From Paramecium sonneborni (taxonomy: Eukaryota; Ciliophora; Oligohymenophorea; Peniculida; Parameciidae), in assembly GCA_905182985.1 (NCBI GenBank), contig CAJJDN010000044.1, positions 304,765 through 368,764 on the forward strand: a DNA stretch of 64,000 nucleotides, written 5' to 3'. The first letter of the stretch is position 1. The number at the start of each line of letters is the position of its first letter. Below are positions 1-13,840 of this stretch, piece by piece. Position numbers and translations under genes: made by a program. The notes beneath the pieces are model-generated. The model did not search any database, was not told the DNA's origin, and worked only from the letters and a program-made list of their open reading frames with translations.

Positions 1-145
1 ATTAATATTTTTTTGTATACATAATATATGTTTAATCATTTTGAGATTGATATGCAACAAAGGTAATGTAAGTAGAGTTGTTTCTAAGTCTAATTTTAGG
101 AGTTTTGGATTGAAATTGATCGTGGAAATATAAAATATTAATTAT

Positions 146-1255
<1,110 letters not shown>

Positions 1256-1411
1256 ATTAACAAATGTTAAAATATTATTAATGAGTAAATTGTTCTCTTA
1301 CAAATTTATTCTTTCTTTTTATTTATTGAATAGATTGATAAATAATAATAAGATTATTTAAAGATTCTAATGTTATTTTTAATTTGTAATAACTTGATTA
1401 AGGTATATTAA

Positions 1412-2501
1412 TCATCTTCCAGACCAAGAGGCGACTTATTTCTTGAACATGATAATAACTTATTCTAAAATGGCATTTTCTTCATCTCTTTTAGCTTTGG
1501 CTTCAGCATAATCAGCTCTCTTATTTTCTAAGTCAGTTTGGGCTTAATCAAGAGCATCTTATGATTCTTATAAAATGATTTTAGATTTGGCTTATTAGGC
1601 TAAGGCTGCTTAGATTTACTAATAATTAATATATATATAATATTTACAGTAGCTAATCTATCAGCATAAACTTGTTTTCTTTCATATTCAACCTTTAAGT
1701 TTGAAACTTCAGCTTCACTTAATGAAACCCATCCAGCCAATTCCCATGAAGCATTAATTTCATTTACTTCCAAGGCTTCAAGAGATGCTTATAAGTTTGA
1801 TTCAAGTGATTCAAGAACTGAAAGAACTCTTTCAGCTAATGTAGCACCTCTGCTTACTCCTTCCTCTTATTTATTTTAAGCTAAATTCAAGAATGTTTTA
1901 ACTTCATGTTCGTTAAATAGATTGCTATAAGCTTTAAGTTTCTCTGCGACACTTTAAGTTTTTTCTTATACTAATTCAAATGAATCACCATTTATTATAT
2001 AACCAGCAACATCTTGTTTTAATACTCTAACAACTTCAAGAGCTTCTCGATTTTGCTTTATTGATCTCACAAACAATTAATTGCTAAGACATTATTCATC
2101 AAGAAGAACTCCAATCTTTCTATTTATTTCATCTTATCTTTATTCATTCCAAGCAAGATAATTCTTTGTATCTGATAATTCTTATTCAAATTAAGCTCTA
2201 TTTTCAACTGATTACTAGAAAAGCTTTTAGTTGAGTAACTTGATTTTTGTGAATTATTCAATTGTTCTATATTTATTAATTAATAATACTATGCACCAAT
2301 CCATTCATCAGTTTCATTCTTTTAATCTGCTGCAAATTAAGCGTCTTTATTTGATTGTACAAGATCATTCAATAGACCAAAAACTGTATCTATGGCATCC
2401 ATAGCCTTTGTTCCTGTTTAAAGAAAGGCCATTATTTGATCATGTGTTGATGTTGCAGAAGCTATGCTCACTAACAACAAGATTGCTAAAGTGGCTTTCA
2501 T
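1412..2501 (-). CDS. Trichocyst matrix protein precursor
   Basis: Secretory-granule structural protein of the trichocyst core. It opens with a signal peptide (MKATLAILLLVSIASA) followed by TSTHDQIMAFL, typical of Paramecium trichocyst matrix precursors. The body is helical and heptad-like, rich in E, Q, N and A, and ends MFKKQVASWSGR before TGA. Two introns (23 nt near 2270-2295 and 29 nt near 1620-1650) give 345 residues in frame. Members of this family are cleaved from proproteins in the secretory pathway, and the products crystallise in the trichocyst and expand on exocytosis. It is convergent with the PKA-type gene, whose stop lies 157 bp away. Confidence 0.92.
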
Positions 2502-2933
2502 TTATTTATATTATTATTAATCATAGATGCTTCTCAAAATATTTATTCTCAAAAACGGGTAGTAAAGTATGTTCATCTTTTATCTATTGACTTTTAATCA
2601 TAAATATCTAAACACATAGGTCCTTAATTTCTTATTAATATTTCCCTGTTCATTCATCACTATCTAAATTAATCATGACTCAATCATTTCTTTACAAATA
2701 GAAAAACTTAAATAATACATTTCCTAAATAATCACTCATATCTATTTTATAAAAACTACTACTAAAAATGTTGACTTTTATAAATATTAGATTACGAGCT
2801 TCAAATCTTTTAACTATAAAAAAATTTATATTTTAAATCATTTATAAACAAACTCAAATATAGTACTTGCAAAATCTACTTGAAATACAGTATTTAAATA
2901 CTCTTTTATAATTAAAATAAAATCATTTAATGT

Positions 2934-3755
2934 TTCAATAATGAGCAATATAATTAAATACTAGAGGATTAGTTTCGATTTCAATAGTAAATATTTTTAA
3001 TTGGATATAAAATTATTATTTAATTATAAAACTGTTCTTCTTTTATGCTCTGAACAATTTATTTTATTTACGCTTTTTAATAAAGAATAAATTCATAGAA
3101 CTTAAGTTTTTGTGAAAATTAAATCTATTAAGAGTGATTATAACATAAAACCCTAAAGATTTTTATATGTTTTTTCCAAGATTACACACTGATTAGATGA
3201 TAAAGTTATTATATAGTGAACTAAAAAAAAGTTAAAAGAAAATTATAAAAATTATATTATTTTAATCGCAATGATAAAATTTTGTTCTAACAGAATAGAG
3301 CTCAATTAACTTTAGCTTGAAATTCTAATAAGCTTGAACTACTTTACATATATTAAAATTATTTAAATCAAATCTCCTATGTCATATTGCTTCATAAATA
3401 GATCTTAATTATTATCTAAATCATGGTTGCTTTAATAACCTATTAATTAGTATTCATAGTTATTTGATTTAACAAAAAGAGAAAAATATTCAAACTAAAA
3501 AGTTTTTCTAGCAAAATCATTTAAATAATATTGTTTTGATTTAACTGTTAATTCTTTCATTTTTTAAAATATGTTCAATAGGTACTCTTTTTAACTGAGT
3601 AATTTCTCGATCCAAATTTAAACAACTATTTTACCCTTTCTATACATTATATTTAATTTCATCTCTGAGAATCTATTTAATTTCTCTATTTAAGGAAAAA
3701 ATAAAATTTATATGCTGTAATATCATATATTTTCTTAATTTGATACATATCTATT
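2934..3755. repeat. 822 bp exact direct repeat, copy 1
   Basis: Reads the same as 4238-5059 (offset 1,304 bp) by eye over its full length, and stops exactly at the first N of the gap. Identity up to the gap edge suggests that both sides of the gap are ends of the same sequence, not a biological duplication. Confidence 0.85.
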
Positions 3756-4237
3756 NNNNNNNNNNNNNNNNNNNNNNNNNNNNNNNNNNNNNNNNNNNNN
3801 NNNNNNNNNNNNNNNNNNNNNNNNNNNNNNNNNNNNNNNNNNNNNNNNNNNNNNNNNNNNNNNNNNNNNNNNNNNNNNNNNNNNNNNNNNNNNNNNNNNN
3901 NNNNNNNNNNNNNNNNNNNNNNNNNNNNNNNNNNNNNNNNNNNNNNNNNNNNNNNNNNNNNNNNNNNNNNNNNNNNNNNNNNNNNNNNNNNNNNNNNNNN
4001 NNNNNNNNNNNNNNNNNNNNNNNNNNNNNNNNNNNNNNNNNNNNNNNNNNNNNNNNNNNNNNNNNNNNNNNNNNNNNNNNNNNNNNNNNNNNNNNNNNNN
4101 NNNNNNNNNNNNNNNNNNNNNNNNNNNNNNNNNNNNNNNNNNNNNNNNNNNNNNNNNNNNNNNNNNNNNNNNNNNNNNNNNNNNNNNNNNNNNNNNNNNN
4201 NNNNNNNNNNNNNNNNNNNNNNNNNNNNNNNNNNNNN
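3756..4237. other. Assembly gap (482 N)
   Basis: A run of N. Any frame drawn through it is meaningless. The flanks are identical 822 bp copies, so the true gap may be zero or negative in length. Confidence 0.98.
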
Positions 4238-5059
4238 TTCAATAATGAGCAATATAATTAAATACTAGAGGATTAGTTTCGATTTCAATAGTAAATATTT
4301 TTAATTGGATATAAAATTATTATTTAATTATAAAACTGTTCTTCTTTTATGCTCTGAACAATTTATTTTATTTACGCTTTTTAATAAAGAATAAATTCAT
4401 AGAACTTAAGTTTTTGTGAAAATTAAATCTATTAAGAGTGATTATAACATAAAACCCTAAAGATTTTTATATGTTTTTTCCAAGATTACACACTGATTAG
4501 ATGATAAAGTTATTATATAGTGAACTAAAAAAAAGTTAAAAGAAAATTATAAAAATTATATTATTTTAATCGCAATGATAAAATTTTGTTCTAACAGAAT
4601 AGAGCTCAATTAACTTTAGCTTGAAATTCTAATAAGCTTGAACTACTTTACATATATTAAAATTATTTAAATCAAATCTCCTATGTCATATTGCTTCATA
4701 AATAGATCTTAATTATTATCTAAATCATGGTTGCTTTAATAACCTATTAATTAGTATTCATAGTTATTTGATTTAACAAAAAGAGAAAAATATTCAAACT
4801 AAAAAGTTTTTCTAGCAAAATCATTTAAATAATATTGTTTTGATTTAACTGTTAATTCTTTCATTTTTTAAAATATGTTCAATAGGTACTCTTTTTAACT
4901 GAGTAATTTCTCGATCCAAATTTAAACAACTATTTTACCCTTTCTATACATTATATTTAATTTCATCTCTGAGAATCTATTTAATTTCTCTATTTAAGGA
5001 AAAAATAAAATTTATATGCTGTAATATCATATATTTTCTTAATTTGATACATATCTATT
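4238..5059. repeat. 822 bp exact direct repeat, copy 2
   Basis: Begins at the first base after the N run and matches 2934-3755. This copy continues into unique sequence at 5060, so it is the one connected to the downstream genes. Confidence 0.85.
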
Positions 5060-5155
5060 TTAATACAAGTTAATTTTATCGTTTTAAATAGCAAACATCA
5101 AAAATTGATATGAATTTTAATTTATTGTAAGATTATCCTCTTATTTCGAGGTCAT
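4821..5155 (-). CDS. Possible small hypothetical protein
   Basis: A minus-strand frame starting MTSKQEDNLTINQNSYQF. One 32 nt intron (GTATCAAA to ATTACAG) gives 100 residues ending at TGA. The composition (charged, Q/N-rich, RDEIKYN, LDREITQLKRVPIEH) resembles Paramecium coding sequence. Other frames of the same DNA are also open, so this is tentative. Most of it lies in the repeated segment and would therefore be duplicated if the repeat were real. No function assigned. Confidence 0.33.
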
Positions 5156-5381
5156 TCTCTAATCAAGTAAAATTTTTAGTTTACCTTCTATATAAAAATT
5201 AATTCTTAATTCGAGTAAAAAAAGGATTTAAATGGATACTCTTACTATTACAAAAAGATTTTTGATGAAAAAAAAAATTAATTTTTGTTTTTTGTTAAAT
5301 TTTTTTGCTGATTATTCAACTTTATATATATTTTATTTGAATATAATATATATTTTGATATTATAATATTTGTAGCATAAG

Positions 5382-7119
5382 ATGCACTAAAATACTCCAA
5401 TATAAGTAACGAAACATAAAATAATTTAAGGCTCATGTGATTTCATATCGAAATGATCCAAATGAAGGTGCTATTTATTATACAATATAAATCTTAGACA
5501 AAACTGGTGATTATTGGAGAGTTGATAGAAGGTACTGAAAATGAGATTTAAGGTTTTCATAGTTTGAAGATTTATTAAAAAAATTAAAGCTAATTTTTGG
5601 GGAATTATTACCATCTTTGCCAAAGAAGAAATATATAACATTTTTAGTTGGTAGAACTTAGGATGACATAGAAAAGAGAAAAATAGGATTGGATATATTT
5701 ATATAAGTAATTTAATAGTTGAGAATAAGGATTTAGCAAATAGACCTGAAATAGTAGCATCAATTCCTTTCAAAGAATTTTTAGAAATAGAGAAAAATGC
5801 AAAAGACATATTAATAAATCCACCTTAGCTTATATTTGAATTTCAAGAATTTAAACTTGGAATAAGAGATTTAATTTTGAATCCAGAAACAGGATTATTA
5901 TTTGTGCTAATAAGTGACTGCTCTGTAATAAATAGAATTGATGCTTATATATCAAATAGGAAAGCTCCTTGGAAATCTGAAAAAGATGAGGAAGCAAAAA
6001 TAGCTGTAGGAAGTGTAGAATGTTGGCATTAGATGTAAAATGGAGAATTTAAAAATCTTTGGACAAAAGTATATAATTCTTAGGCAATTACATGTTATTG
6101 GGATCAGATAGCATCTATTTTACTGATTGGTTTAGATAGTGGATCAATTAACTGTCTGAATGTTCTTGAAAAAGAGGGTTTTTAAAGATATTCAGAAAGT
6201 TAAGAAATCGAATAACATAAAGCCAGAATAATGGGCTTGTATTATGATAGAAGAAATAAATATCTGCATTCTATTTCCAAGGATCATAAATATAAAGTCT
6301 TTAATTTACGTTTGAAAGAATTAATTGCAGGTATCTAAAATCATAAAATGTAGATTTTACACCAGATCAACATGAATTAACAAGTTTATTAGTATGCGAT
6401 GAAAGAAGGAAGGTTTTTATAGGTGATAGAAGTGGATAAATACTTATTTATGATATAGAGAAGGTATAATAAATAATTATTAAAGTAAATGCCTTCATAT
6501 ATAAATAAAGTAGCAACAGGCCAATAATTTATTAGAGGATTGTTTATTGATCATTAAAGAAATTTTTTATTTTCCGTAAGTCATTAAAACGGGGTTGTTT
6601 CAATTATTGATGTTTAAAAACCTGGTTAGGAATAATTTGCCAAATAAATAGCAAATTTGAATGGGAAATCTAAGAGCAGAGAAATATGTTGGTCATCAAA
6701 AAGAGGAGAAATTTATGTTGGAAATGTAGATGGAACTGTTACTATTTGGGATGCTCGAAATTCACATTAACTATGTAATTTGTAATATTATAAAAGTTGT
6801 TTTAAAGGCTCATGATTCAGACATAACAAAACTGCAATGGCTTAATGCAGAAAATACATTATTAACTGCATCAAAAGATAAAAAAATTAAGGCATGGTAG
6901 TTACCATAATTTTGGAGAGACCCAAAAGTAATGGAGAAAGAAAAGGAAATAGAAAATTCAATCAGTTATAAAAAATTGAGAGAATCTTTATTTTAGGATT
7001 CTAAAATATCTTTAGAGTAGCAGTTAGGAGAAAATGAAGAAAATGGAATGATCATTTGGAATTAACCATAACAAAAACATTCTGGTAATAGTTTTGAAGA
7101 TTTAACTGAGTTGAATTGA
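5382..7119 (+). CDS. PX domain-WD40 repeat protein
   Basis: Predicted phosphoinositide-binding beta-propeller protein. The N-terminal ~130 residues look like a PX domain: a strand region (HVISYRNDPNEGAIYYTI), the RRFSQFEDLLKKL helix and basic loop, PSLPKKK, and the terminal helix LDIFIQDLANRPEIVASIPF. WD40 blades follow, clearest at GNVDGTVTIWDAR and ITKLQWLNAENTLLTASKDKKIKAW. The tail is Q/E-rich and ends EDLTELN. The PX part needs three short introns (25, 21 and 23 nt) that all end AAG; the third removes what otherwise looks like a frameshift near 5710. It probably acts on endosomal membranes as a scaffold. The fold assignments are by eye. Confidence 0.8.
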
Positions 7120-7200
7120 TATTATACATATTTTCTCTTTATAAAATATATGAAATATTTTAAATTATTTGACAATTAATTTTATTTTTATAAAAGAGAA

Positions 7201-8364
7201 ATGAATTATCAGAGTCAATTAAATGATAGTTTAATAGAACAAAATCAAACATAAGTGTATTTACCTAATTTTCTTTTTGAATAAGCAAGAAATTAATTAT
7301 TAAAAAAGAACCAAATCAAAATAGTTGTCTCTAGCATCAAATATTGTTTAGGAATGCTAGTGGTAAGAACATTAATATTTTTAGATCATTTTAAAATTAA
7401 TATTATAGACAAATTAAATTGATGATTTGGTTGATGATAGCTTTTTATTTAGTCTAAAAAATATTGAATATTGGCTTTATTTAGTAGGTAATCATATTAT
7501 TTACATAAGTCATTCATAGTTTTATTGGCATTGTCTAATATAAAATCATTTAAAAATTCTTAATTAATAACTTATTAGTATTATCTTTAGCTCTAAAAAT
7601 GGATTTAGTTAATATTATAGTTTTAGAATAAGGTTTGAATTAACAGCAACTAGAATAATAGATTTAAGAATAAAATGAATTATAGAATCAATAACTCGTT
7701 GATAGACTTTTGTTATTTGATTAAAGAAATATAACAATTACAAAAATAAGTGAAGAACTATATGTACTAATAAAATACTTATATTAGGAAAAACTACAGG
7801 GAAAAAATAAGTGTTTAATATTCTTAAATAAATTTATGATACTAATCTTTTTTATCATCGAAATGTTTGCAATATTGTTCTTGTTTTACAGTTCTGAAAT
7901 ATACGTTATAGATACTTTATATTATTATATATGCATGAGTTATATGATTTTAGTAAATATCATATAATAGATATAGGTTGTAATAATAGGATTAAACTAA
8001 TATTTTTCAACATTTGCTTTGGCATTTTTGTACATAATATTTTTGCCAATAATAATAGGATATTAAATTTATTAATGGTTTCGAAAAAGAGAGGAAAGAA
8101 GTATGGAGAAAAAAAAAGTTGTAGATATTTTTGATGAAATCATTTTTGATAAGAAAGAACATCAAAATGATAGTATAAAAATCACTTTAATTTTTTATAG
8201 TTAATGACTGTGCTATATGTATGTGCTCTTTTGAAGATAATGATAAAGTGATTATTTTGACATGTTCAGAAAAACATGTATTTCATACAGATTGCATAGT
8301 TGATTGGTTGAAACTAAATAGTAATTGTCCATTATGTAGAAAATAAGTAGTGGATGAAAAATGA
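7201..8364 (+). CDS. Membrane-anchored RING-H2 finger protein
   Basis: Starts MNYQSQLNDSLIEQNQTQ, followed by several hydrophobic, probably membrane-spanning stretches between about 7320 and 8090, interrupted by short introns I did not fully resolve. The C-terminus is a RING-H2 finger: CAICMCSFEDNDKVIIL, then C, HVFHTDC, and CPLCRKQ, ending VVDEK before TGA. This arrangement matches membrane-bound E3 ubiquitin ligases. The start lies 81 bp after the stop of the PX-WD40 gene. Substrate unknown. Confidence 0.72.
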
Positions 8365-8616
8365 AATGATATTTAATTATTCTTAATATTTTATTATTGA
8401 ATCATTTATCTAACCTCCCTATAATTTATAAAGAGTCTTTGATTTCTTTTTAAACAATCAGTAGTAATAGTGATATTTGAATTTTTCTGTAAAATTCAAA
8501 ATAGATCTATTCATGAAATCTAACGTTATTATTATTATAATAAAAATTTTCATGTAAGGGAGAATAGCTTTACTAAATAAATTTTACAATAGTGTTGAAG
8601 AATTTAACAAATAAAT

Positions 8617-9103
8617 TCATCCTTCATTAAGTTTAATACCTTTCTTAATATATAAAACAATCCATATTTGAGCTACTTATTTATGATTCTTCATCTGAAT
8701 TTGTAAATTAAACTCAAAATAGGTTTTGATTATCTTAACAGGGTCAATTCTTTTCCCATAAATTAGATTTAGGTATTAATCATTTGATTCAAATATTGAT
8801 TCATTTAAAAAAAAGTTTAATCTACCAACCTATATCTTTATATATTTGTTAAAATGGTGACAGTTGAAATCATTATAACTTATGTTACAATAATCAAGAT
8901 AATAGTTTAGATAATGAGAAGATTAATTAAATATATGATTTAAAGAATAATCTTAATTTTTGTAACCTATCCACTATTCCTATAATAAATTACATAATTA
9001 GCCTTCTTTAGTATGATAAGTTCTAACTAAATTTTTTCAAAATCCAAAATTTAATTGGTGCCATATTTATCTCAATATTAGTATATGATGTATAAAATTT
9101 CAT
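8617..9103 (-). CDS. Small hypothetical protein
   Basis: About 153 residues with one 25 nt intron (GTTAGAAC to AAGAAG); the spliced length is a multiple of three. It begins MKFYTSYTNIEINMAPIKFW and ends KKGIKLNEG. An in-frame ATG 24 bp upstream is also possible. No membrane segment or motif was recognised. The middle is rich in N, Y, H and Q (HYLNYYLDYCNISYN). Coding status rests on the open frame and amino-acid composition only. Confidence 0.45.
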
Positions 9104-9306
9104 ATTTAAATTCTATTACAACATTCATCACTATTGATATAAATTCAAATTTTTTATTAACCAATTTTAATCTTCATCGCAACTTCTACTCAAATTGCAT
9201 AAATTCAATTTTCATTAGTTTTGCTGAATATTTGTTATTTATAAAATTAAAATACTAAATATTTAATCTTTATTAATTAAAATTAATTATTTATATATTA
9301 TATGCC

Positions 9307-11700
9307 TCATTATTATAAAAATTACTTTTTTAAATAATCCATCAATTAATTTTCATAAAATTCCACTATTTTACTATCAATATCTTGAATTTCTTATTCC
9401 TGATTAGATATTTCTAATTTGAATTAATTAAAAGTTGGAGGATTTTAAAGTATTGACTCGCATTCATTATTAAATACCTATTATATTTTTTATATTAATT
9501 TTTTTTAAATATATTATTTTTTAAATTGATTTTACCTGCATTTTGTCACCAAATTTGTAACTTCTTCTTCAAATTCTTATATTGATTGGTAAGCTTTTTC
9601 AACTTACTATTCTAAATATTCGTTTATTTATTTTTATCTATTATCAATCTCTTACTTATCTATTTCTACGTATTTTTATAATTCAGAAAGACTCTCATAA
9701 TCTTCATCTATAATTTATTTAAAAAATGAAAAAATTTTTTCCATATTTTCATTTTCTTTCATTTCTTAATAACTATACTTATAAATTGTTTCTATTAGCT
9801 TAAAAGGTATCTATTTTTCTGCACATATTTGTTTTATTTTATTTTTTTCTTCATTAAACTTTTCTTTTCTCAGTTTTTTTCCTTATATCTCCAATTGTAT
9901 TTTAGTCTCTTTGATTAATAACTTTTAAAACTAATCCCATTTATTGTTTTAGTATAACGCATTTTATAATTAATTAAAATCTTAGATATCATCAAAACAT
10001 TAGTAAATGTTAACCCTTTCATAATTTAAAAATTATAATTTGAAATCCGCTTTTTTTTATGATTTCTCAATAAATTTTAATAAATTCTATTATTGTTACT
10101 ATTTTTCCTCAAAATTTTTCTTATACATCTTAAATGAAGAGGACTTTCCAATACTTAAAAGAGGACAAAATTTATTTGTTATTAAGGATAATTCCTGAAT
10201 AAAATTTACATCTTAATCCAAATTATTATAATTTGGAAAAAAAAATTTCAACAATTCAATTAAGTAATCTTATTAATCAGAATCAGTAAAATCAACTAAG
10301 GCTGAAGGACGTAATTATTCAATCAATATTCTAATTCTTGCACAGTAATCCATAATAATATCAACTTATTGAGTAATTATTAAATTATTTTTTAATTTTT
10401 GTAAATAAATTTACTTATTTCCTTTATATATATTACCTAAATCTGTATTTAATTTAGATAAATTATACTTTTGGAGTTTATCTTCAACATATTTGTGAAT
10501 CTTGTTTATTTTCTATTCTAACATATATTCAATTAATCCTTCCTTATCCTCATCATCTATAATTTTTTTGATTAAGCTTTAAAATTAACGGGTCAATGGA
10601 ATTTTTATAAAAATAGCTCTTGAATATTTGTTGAAAATTTATTTTATTTTATGATTGAGTTAATCATCATTTTAAGTTAATTCATTTTAAAAAATCCAAA
10701 ATTTTATTTTTAATTAATTTATAAACTCATCTTTAAACTAATTAAAATTCTAATCTCTTTCAATAGGTAGATTAATTAGCTTTTATATGTATATTTCTTT
10801 ATTTTGTTATTTCAAAAATTCTGTTTAATTTTTTTCATCCTTGATATTTATTTCTGAATTTTTCAAACAATTTAAAAGATAATTATTTAATTCTAAATCA
10901 TCTATAATATTTTATTGTTAATTAAAATATTCAAAAGCTGATTGATCCTTTATAGAGTTATAAACAAATTATAAAGTGTTAAAATCAGCCTCAATCAATT
11001 AATCTGTGATATAAACAAAATATGGAAGATTTCCAATTTTCTTATGTTTCTCAATAATTTCTTCAAAGTATGTTTCAGATTACTATTCCTCATCATTTTG
11101 TGGATTTGATAAATATAATTTGAAAAGAAATCTTTTCTGAATGTTTTTCATCAACTCATGTGTTTTGTATTTTTATTAGATTTTATGGATTAAATTTTTC
11201 TAAATATTCAAAGCTTAGTTAATAACATCAATCAATTCTTTACCATTTTTATCAATATATTAAGAAAGTTTTGGTAAAAGTTCTTCAAATTGTTGTTTGA
11301 AAGAGGTACAATAATTACAAACTACTTAGTGTTGAGAAATTATTGATAATTTTTCATTTTCCTTATTAATATATTAAAAGCATAAAATGTATTGCTTATT
11401 ATATCTATTTGAATTTCTATTAAAATTATCAAACAAAGAAATTAAATTAATGTAGCCTGAAACATTTAATTTATCTTTTAAATATCCAGTTTCCCAAAAC
11501 AAAATCAAATCACTAATCATTATTTATGTTACAAAGTTGAAGGTTTAATACTAAAATTCTTTACTCTTATTTTACAATGTAATTGTGGATTTGTATTTTT
11601 GGGTTCCATTCAAATATTCCGATTGCAGACTATCAAAAAGAAAACAAAAAGTTGGTACTTTTTCGACATATACTGTATTTTTATTATCACGATTGTTCAT
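9307..11700 (-). CDS. Large coiled-coil protein of unknown function
   Basis: A single uninterrupted 798-codon frame (797 residues) starting MNNRDNKNTVYVEKVPTF and ending EFYENQLMDYLKKQFLQQ. It is rich in K, E, Q, N, I and L with long helical stretches. No catalytic motif was recognised. A possible 58 nt intron near 9480-9540 was considered, but the frame reads straight through it as lysine/glutamine-rich sequence. Its length and low complexity suggest a cytoskeletal or scaffold role, which is inference only. Confidence 0.7.
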
Positions 11701-11775
11701 CTTAAATTAATAGAATTTGATTATAAATATTATTTAACAAAAAAATAGTTAAACTTTTATAATAAATATATTTGT

Positions 11776-13567
11776 TCATTAACCTAGAGTCTTAACTTTA
11801 TCATGGCATAATAAGAAGAATTCTTTGAAAAAGGAATTGTATTCCATTTCTTCAATCATAGTTTTATGCAATCCAGTTAAATAGATTTCATGTTAAGATT
11901 CTAAGGGATTGAAATAAATTGCATACTCATGAGATTTTCAAAAATGATTGCTAATTTATCAATAGCTTATTCATCAAATACACTAACATATCTAAAGCTA
12001 AAAATAATGTAATCTGTAAAGGCTAGTTGTTTGATTTAATTAATATGATTCTGATAAAAATAATAATAATAAATTATACATTAATATTAATATAATTGAT
12101 TGAGCCACTAAATCTATATAGTGTGTATGAGCCATCAACTTTAGGTAAATCATCATCAAAATGTTATTCTTTTTCAATATATGAAGATCGATGAGCATCA
12201 TGATCAGTATTAACAATGATTTCAGATGCTGCTCCACTCATTTTTTATGCAAATAAAAATAATGAATGTAAACAACCAATAATAGTACTATACATTGCTC
12301 CATAATTATAACAAATCCAAGATATTAATATACATTTAAATAAAGTTAATCTTCTTTTCGTTTAATACAATTTAATAAGATAATTCCAAGGGGGAAACTG
12401 ATAAACAACTAATAAAATTTAACCAGCTATAACATATAAAGGTATGTTCATAAAAAATTAAGAGGCAACTCCATAAAATATAAAGATTGAACAAGCATTT
12501 ATTATTGAAGACCATTTATTAATATCTCTTAATCTGATATTAAGAGTGTACATTCTACTGGATGCACAACAAGGAATACCACCAACTAAACCGCTAATAA
12601 CATTAGCAAATGATACACAAAATGTTTCTTGATCATAATCACATTTCACTTCAGTCAAAGACTAAGCTCCTCTTGCACATAATAAATTTTGTATAGTAAC
12701 ACAAATAGCTATTGGAATACATAATTAAATAATCTCAAAAATTGATTCAAAACCTAAATCTAAATCATTTATTTATATGAAGTTAAATTATATTTTTATA
12801 TTTCCATAAACATATCTTAAACATTTATCAGTTGGATATAAATTACCAATCAACAATCCAAATGATGTTGTTAATAAAACCCAAGGAAAAGGTCTATGAA
12901 ATTTATATCCAGATTATAAGAACATAAATATTAATAAAGTGTAAAGTACATTATAGAGATCTCCTCTCTCATAATATTAAATATACATCTCTAATAAATT
13001 TGAGTATAATTTTTAACCTACATTTGTATGATTGTCTGTTATTCCAAATATATAATCACTATACAAAATTAAAAACAGGAAACCACTTCCTAAATAAAAT
13101 CCCTCTATTACATATTAAGGAATATAATCAGACAATTAATGCCATTTAAATAAACTAATTGAATATATCATTAAACCAGATACTAAAGTAGCTAATGGTA
13201 ATATTTAAATTCCATATTATTATGTTAAAACATAATTCCATCCTGTTATTGTCCAACATGGCATGTAAATTGAATGATTACTACCACTAAAAAACCCATT
13301 TACAAATGCAGCTATAAAAGCAGTAGTAAGTCCCATTGCAGCAGATACACCTGAATTAGCTCCTAATGCTAAAACAAATGGCATATTTAATGCTGCTTAT
13401 GACATTCCACTTTTCCAAGTCTCTTATACATAAAACCATGCACTTTGTAAATCTTAAACTGATAGTCGACTCACTATTGAAAATTTTGAAGGTCTAACTC
13501 CACTTACTTTATGATTTTCAACTTCTTTTATAGAATCCATCTCTATCAACAATGGAGCTTTATTCAT
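11776..13567 (-). CDS. SulP-family anion transporter (SLC26-like)
   Basis: Predicted 578 residues after removing a 29 nt and a 26 nt intron, exactly in frame. The N-terminal cytosolic part ends near RLSVQDLQSAW. The first membrane core (MPFVLALGANSGVSAAMG, then FIAAFVNGFFSGSNHSIYMP) follows the SulP pattern of a glycine-rich first helix and a conserved loop. About ten more hydrophobic segments follow. The C-terminus looks like a STAS domain (YIIFSFRYVSVFDEQAIDKL and HEIYLTGLHKTMIEEME), ending VKTLGQ. It would carry sulfate, chloride or bicarbonate across a membrane; the substrate cannot be read from the sequence. Confidence 0.82.
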
Positions 13568-13840
13568 TCAATTTTTATTTATTATTTTTTTTAAATATTT
13601 TTATTAATAATGTGTCATTTAAGAAAAATAGAATATTAATGAATATATAATAATACCAAAAATAGATAATAATATTAGAAAATTCAAATTTCCTTTGATT
13701 TCATTAATTTCTTTCAAAATTTAAGACTATTGCATTCTTTACAATGTAAGGCAATTTGTAATTCAAGTTTTGAACGTTATTTTTCAAACATACTTATTTC
13801 AATCTTATTTATATATTTTAGTATATTTTAAATCATTACA

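Larger units (their letters stand above)
2502..4820. other. Sparse region with assembly gap
   Basis: Very AT-rich DNA containing one 822 bp segment twice and a run of N. Because TGA is the only stop, long frames occur by chance on both strands, and I could not fix one gene model. A minus-strand frame ending at the TGA at 4397-4399 stays open for about 200 codons and may be coding. No RNA gene or mobile element was recognised. Confidence 0.4.

Noticed and set aside
3740..4261. Long frames across the N run on both strands
   Set aside because: They consist almost entirely of unknown bases and carry no information.
5690..5740. Apparent frameshift in the PX domain
   Set aside because: A 23 nt intron (GTAATTTA to GAATAAG) restores both the frame and the expected end of the PX domain.
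9480..9540. Possible 58 nt intron in the large coiled-coil gene
   Set aside because: It is longer than usual here, would shift the frame, and the sequence reads through as plausible K/Q-rich coil.
12040..12658. Short minus-strand frames with standard-code stops
   Set aside because: They are pieces of the SulP transporter cut by TAA and TAG, which are glutamine codons here.
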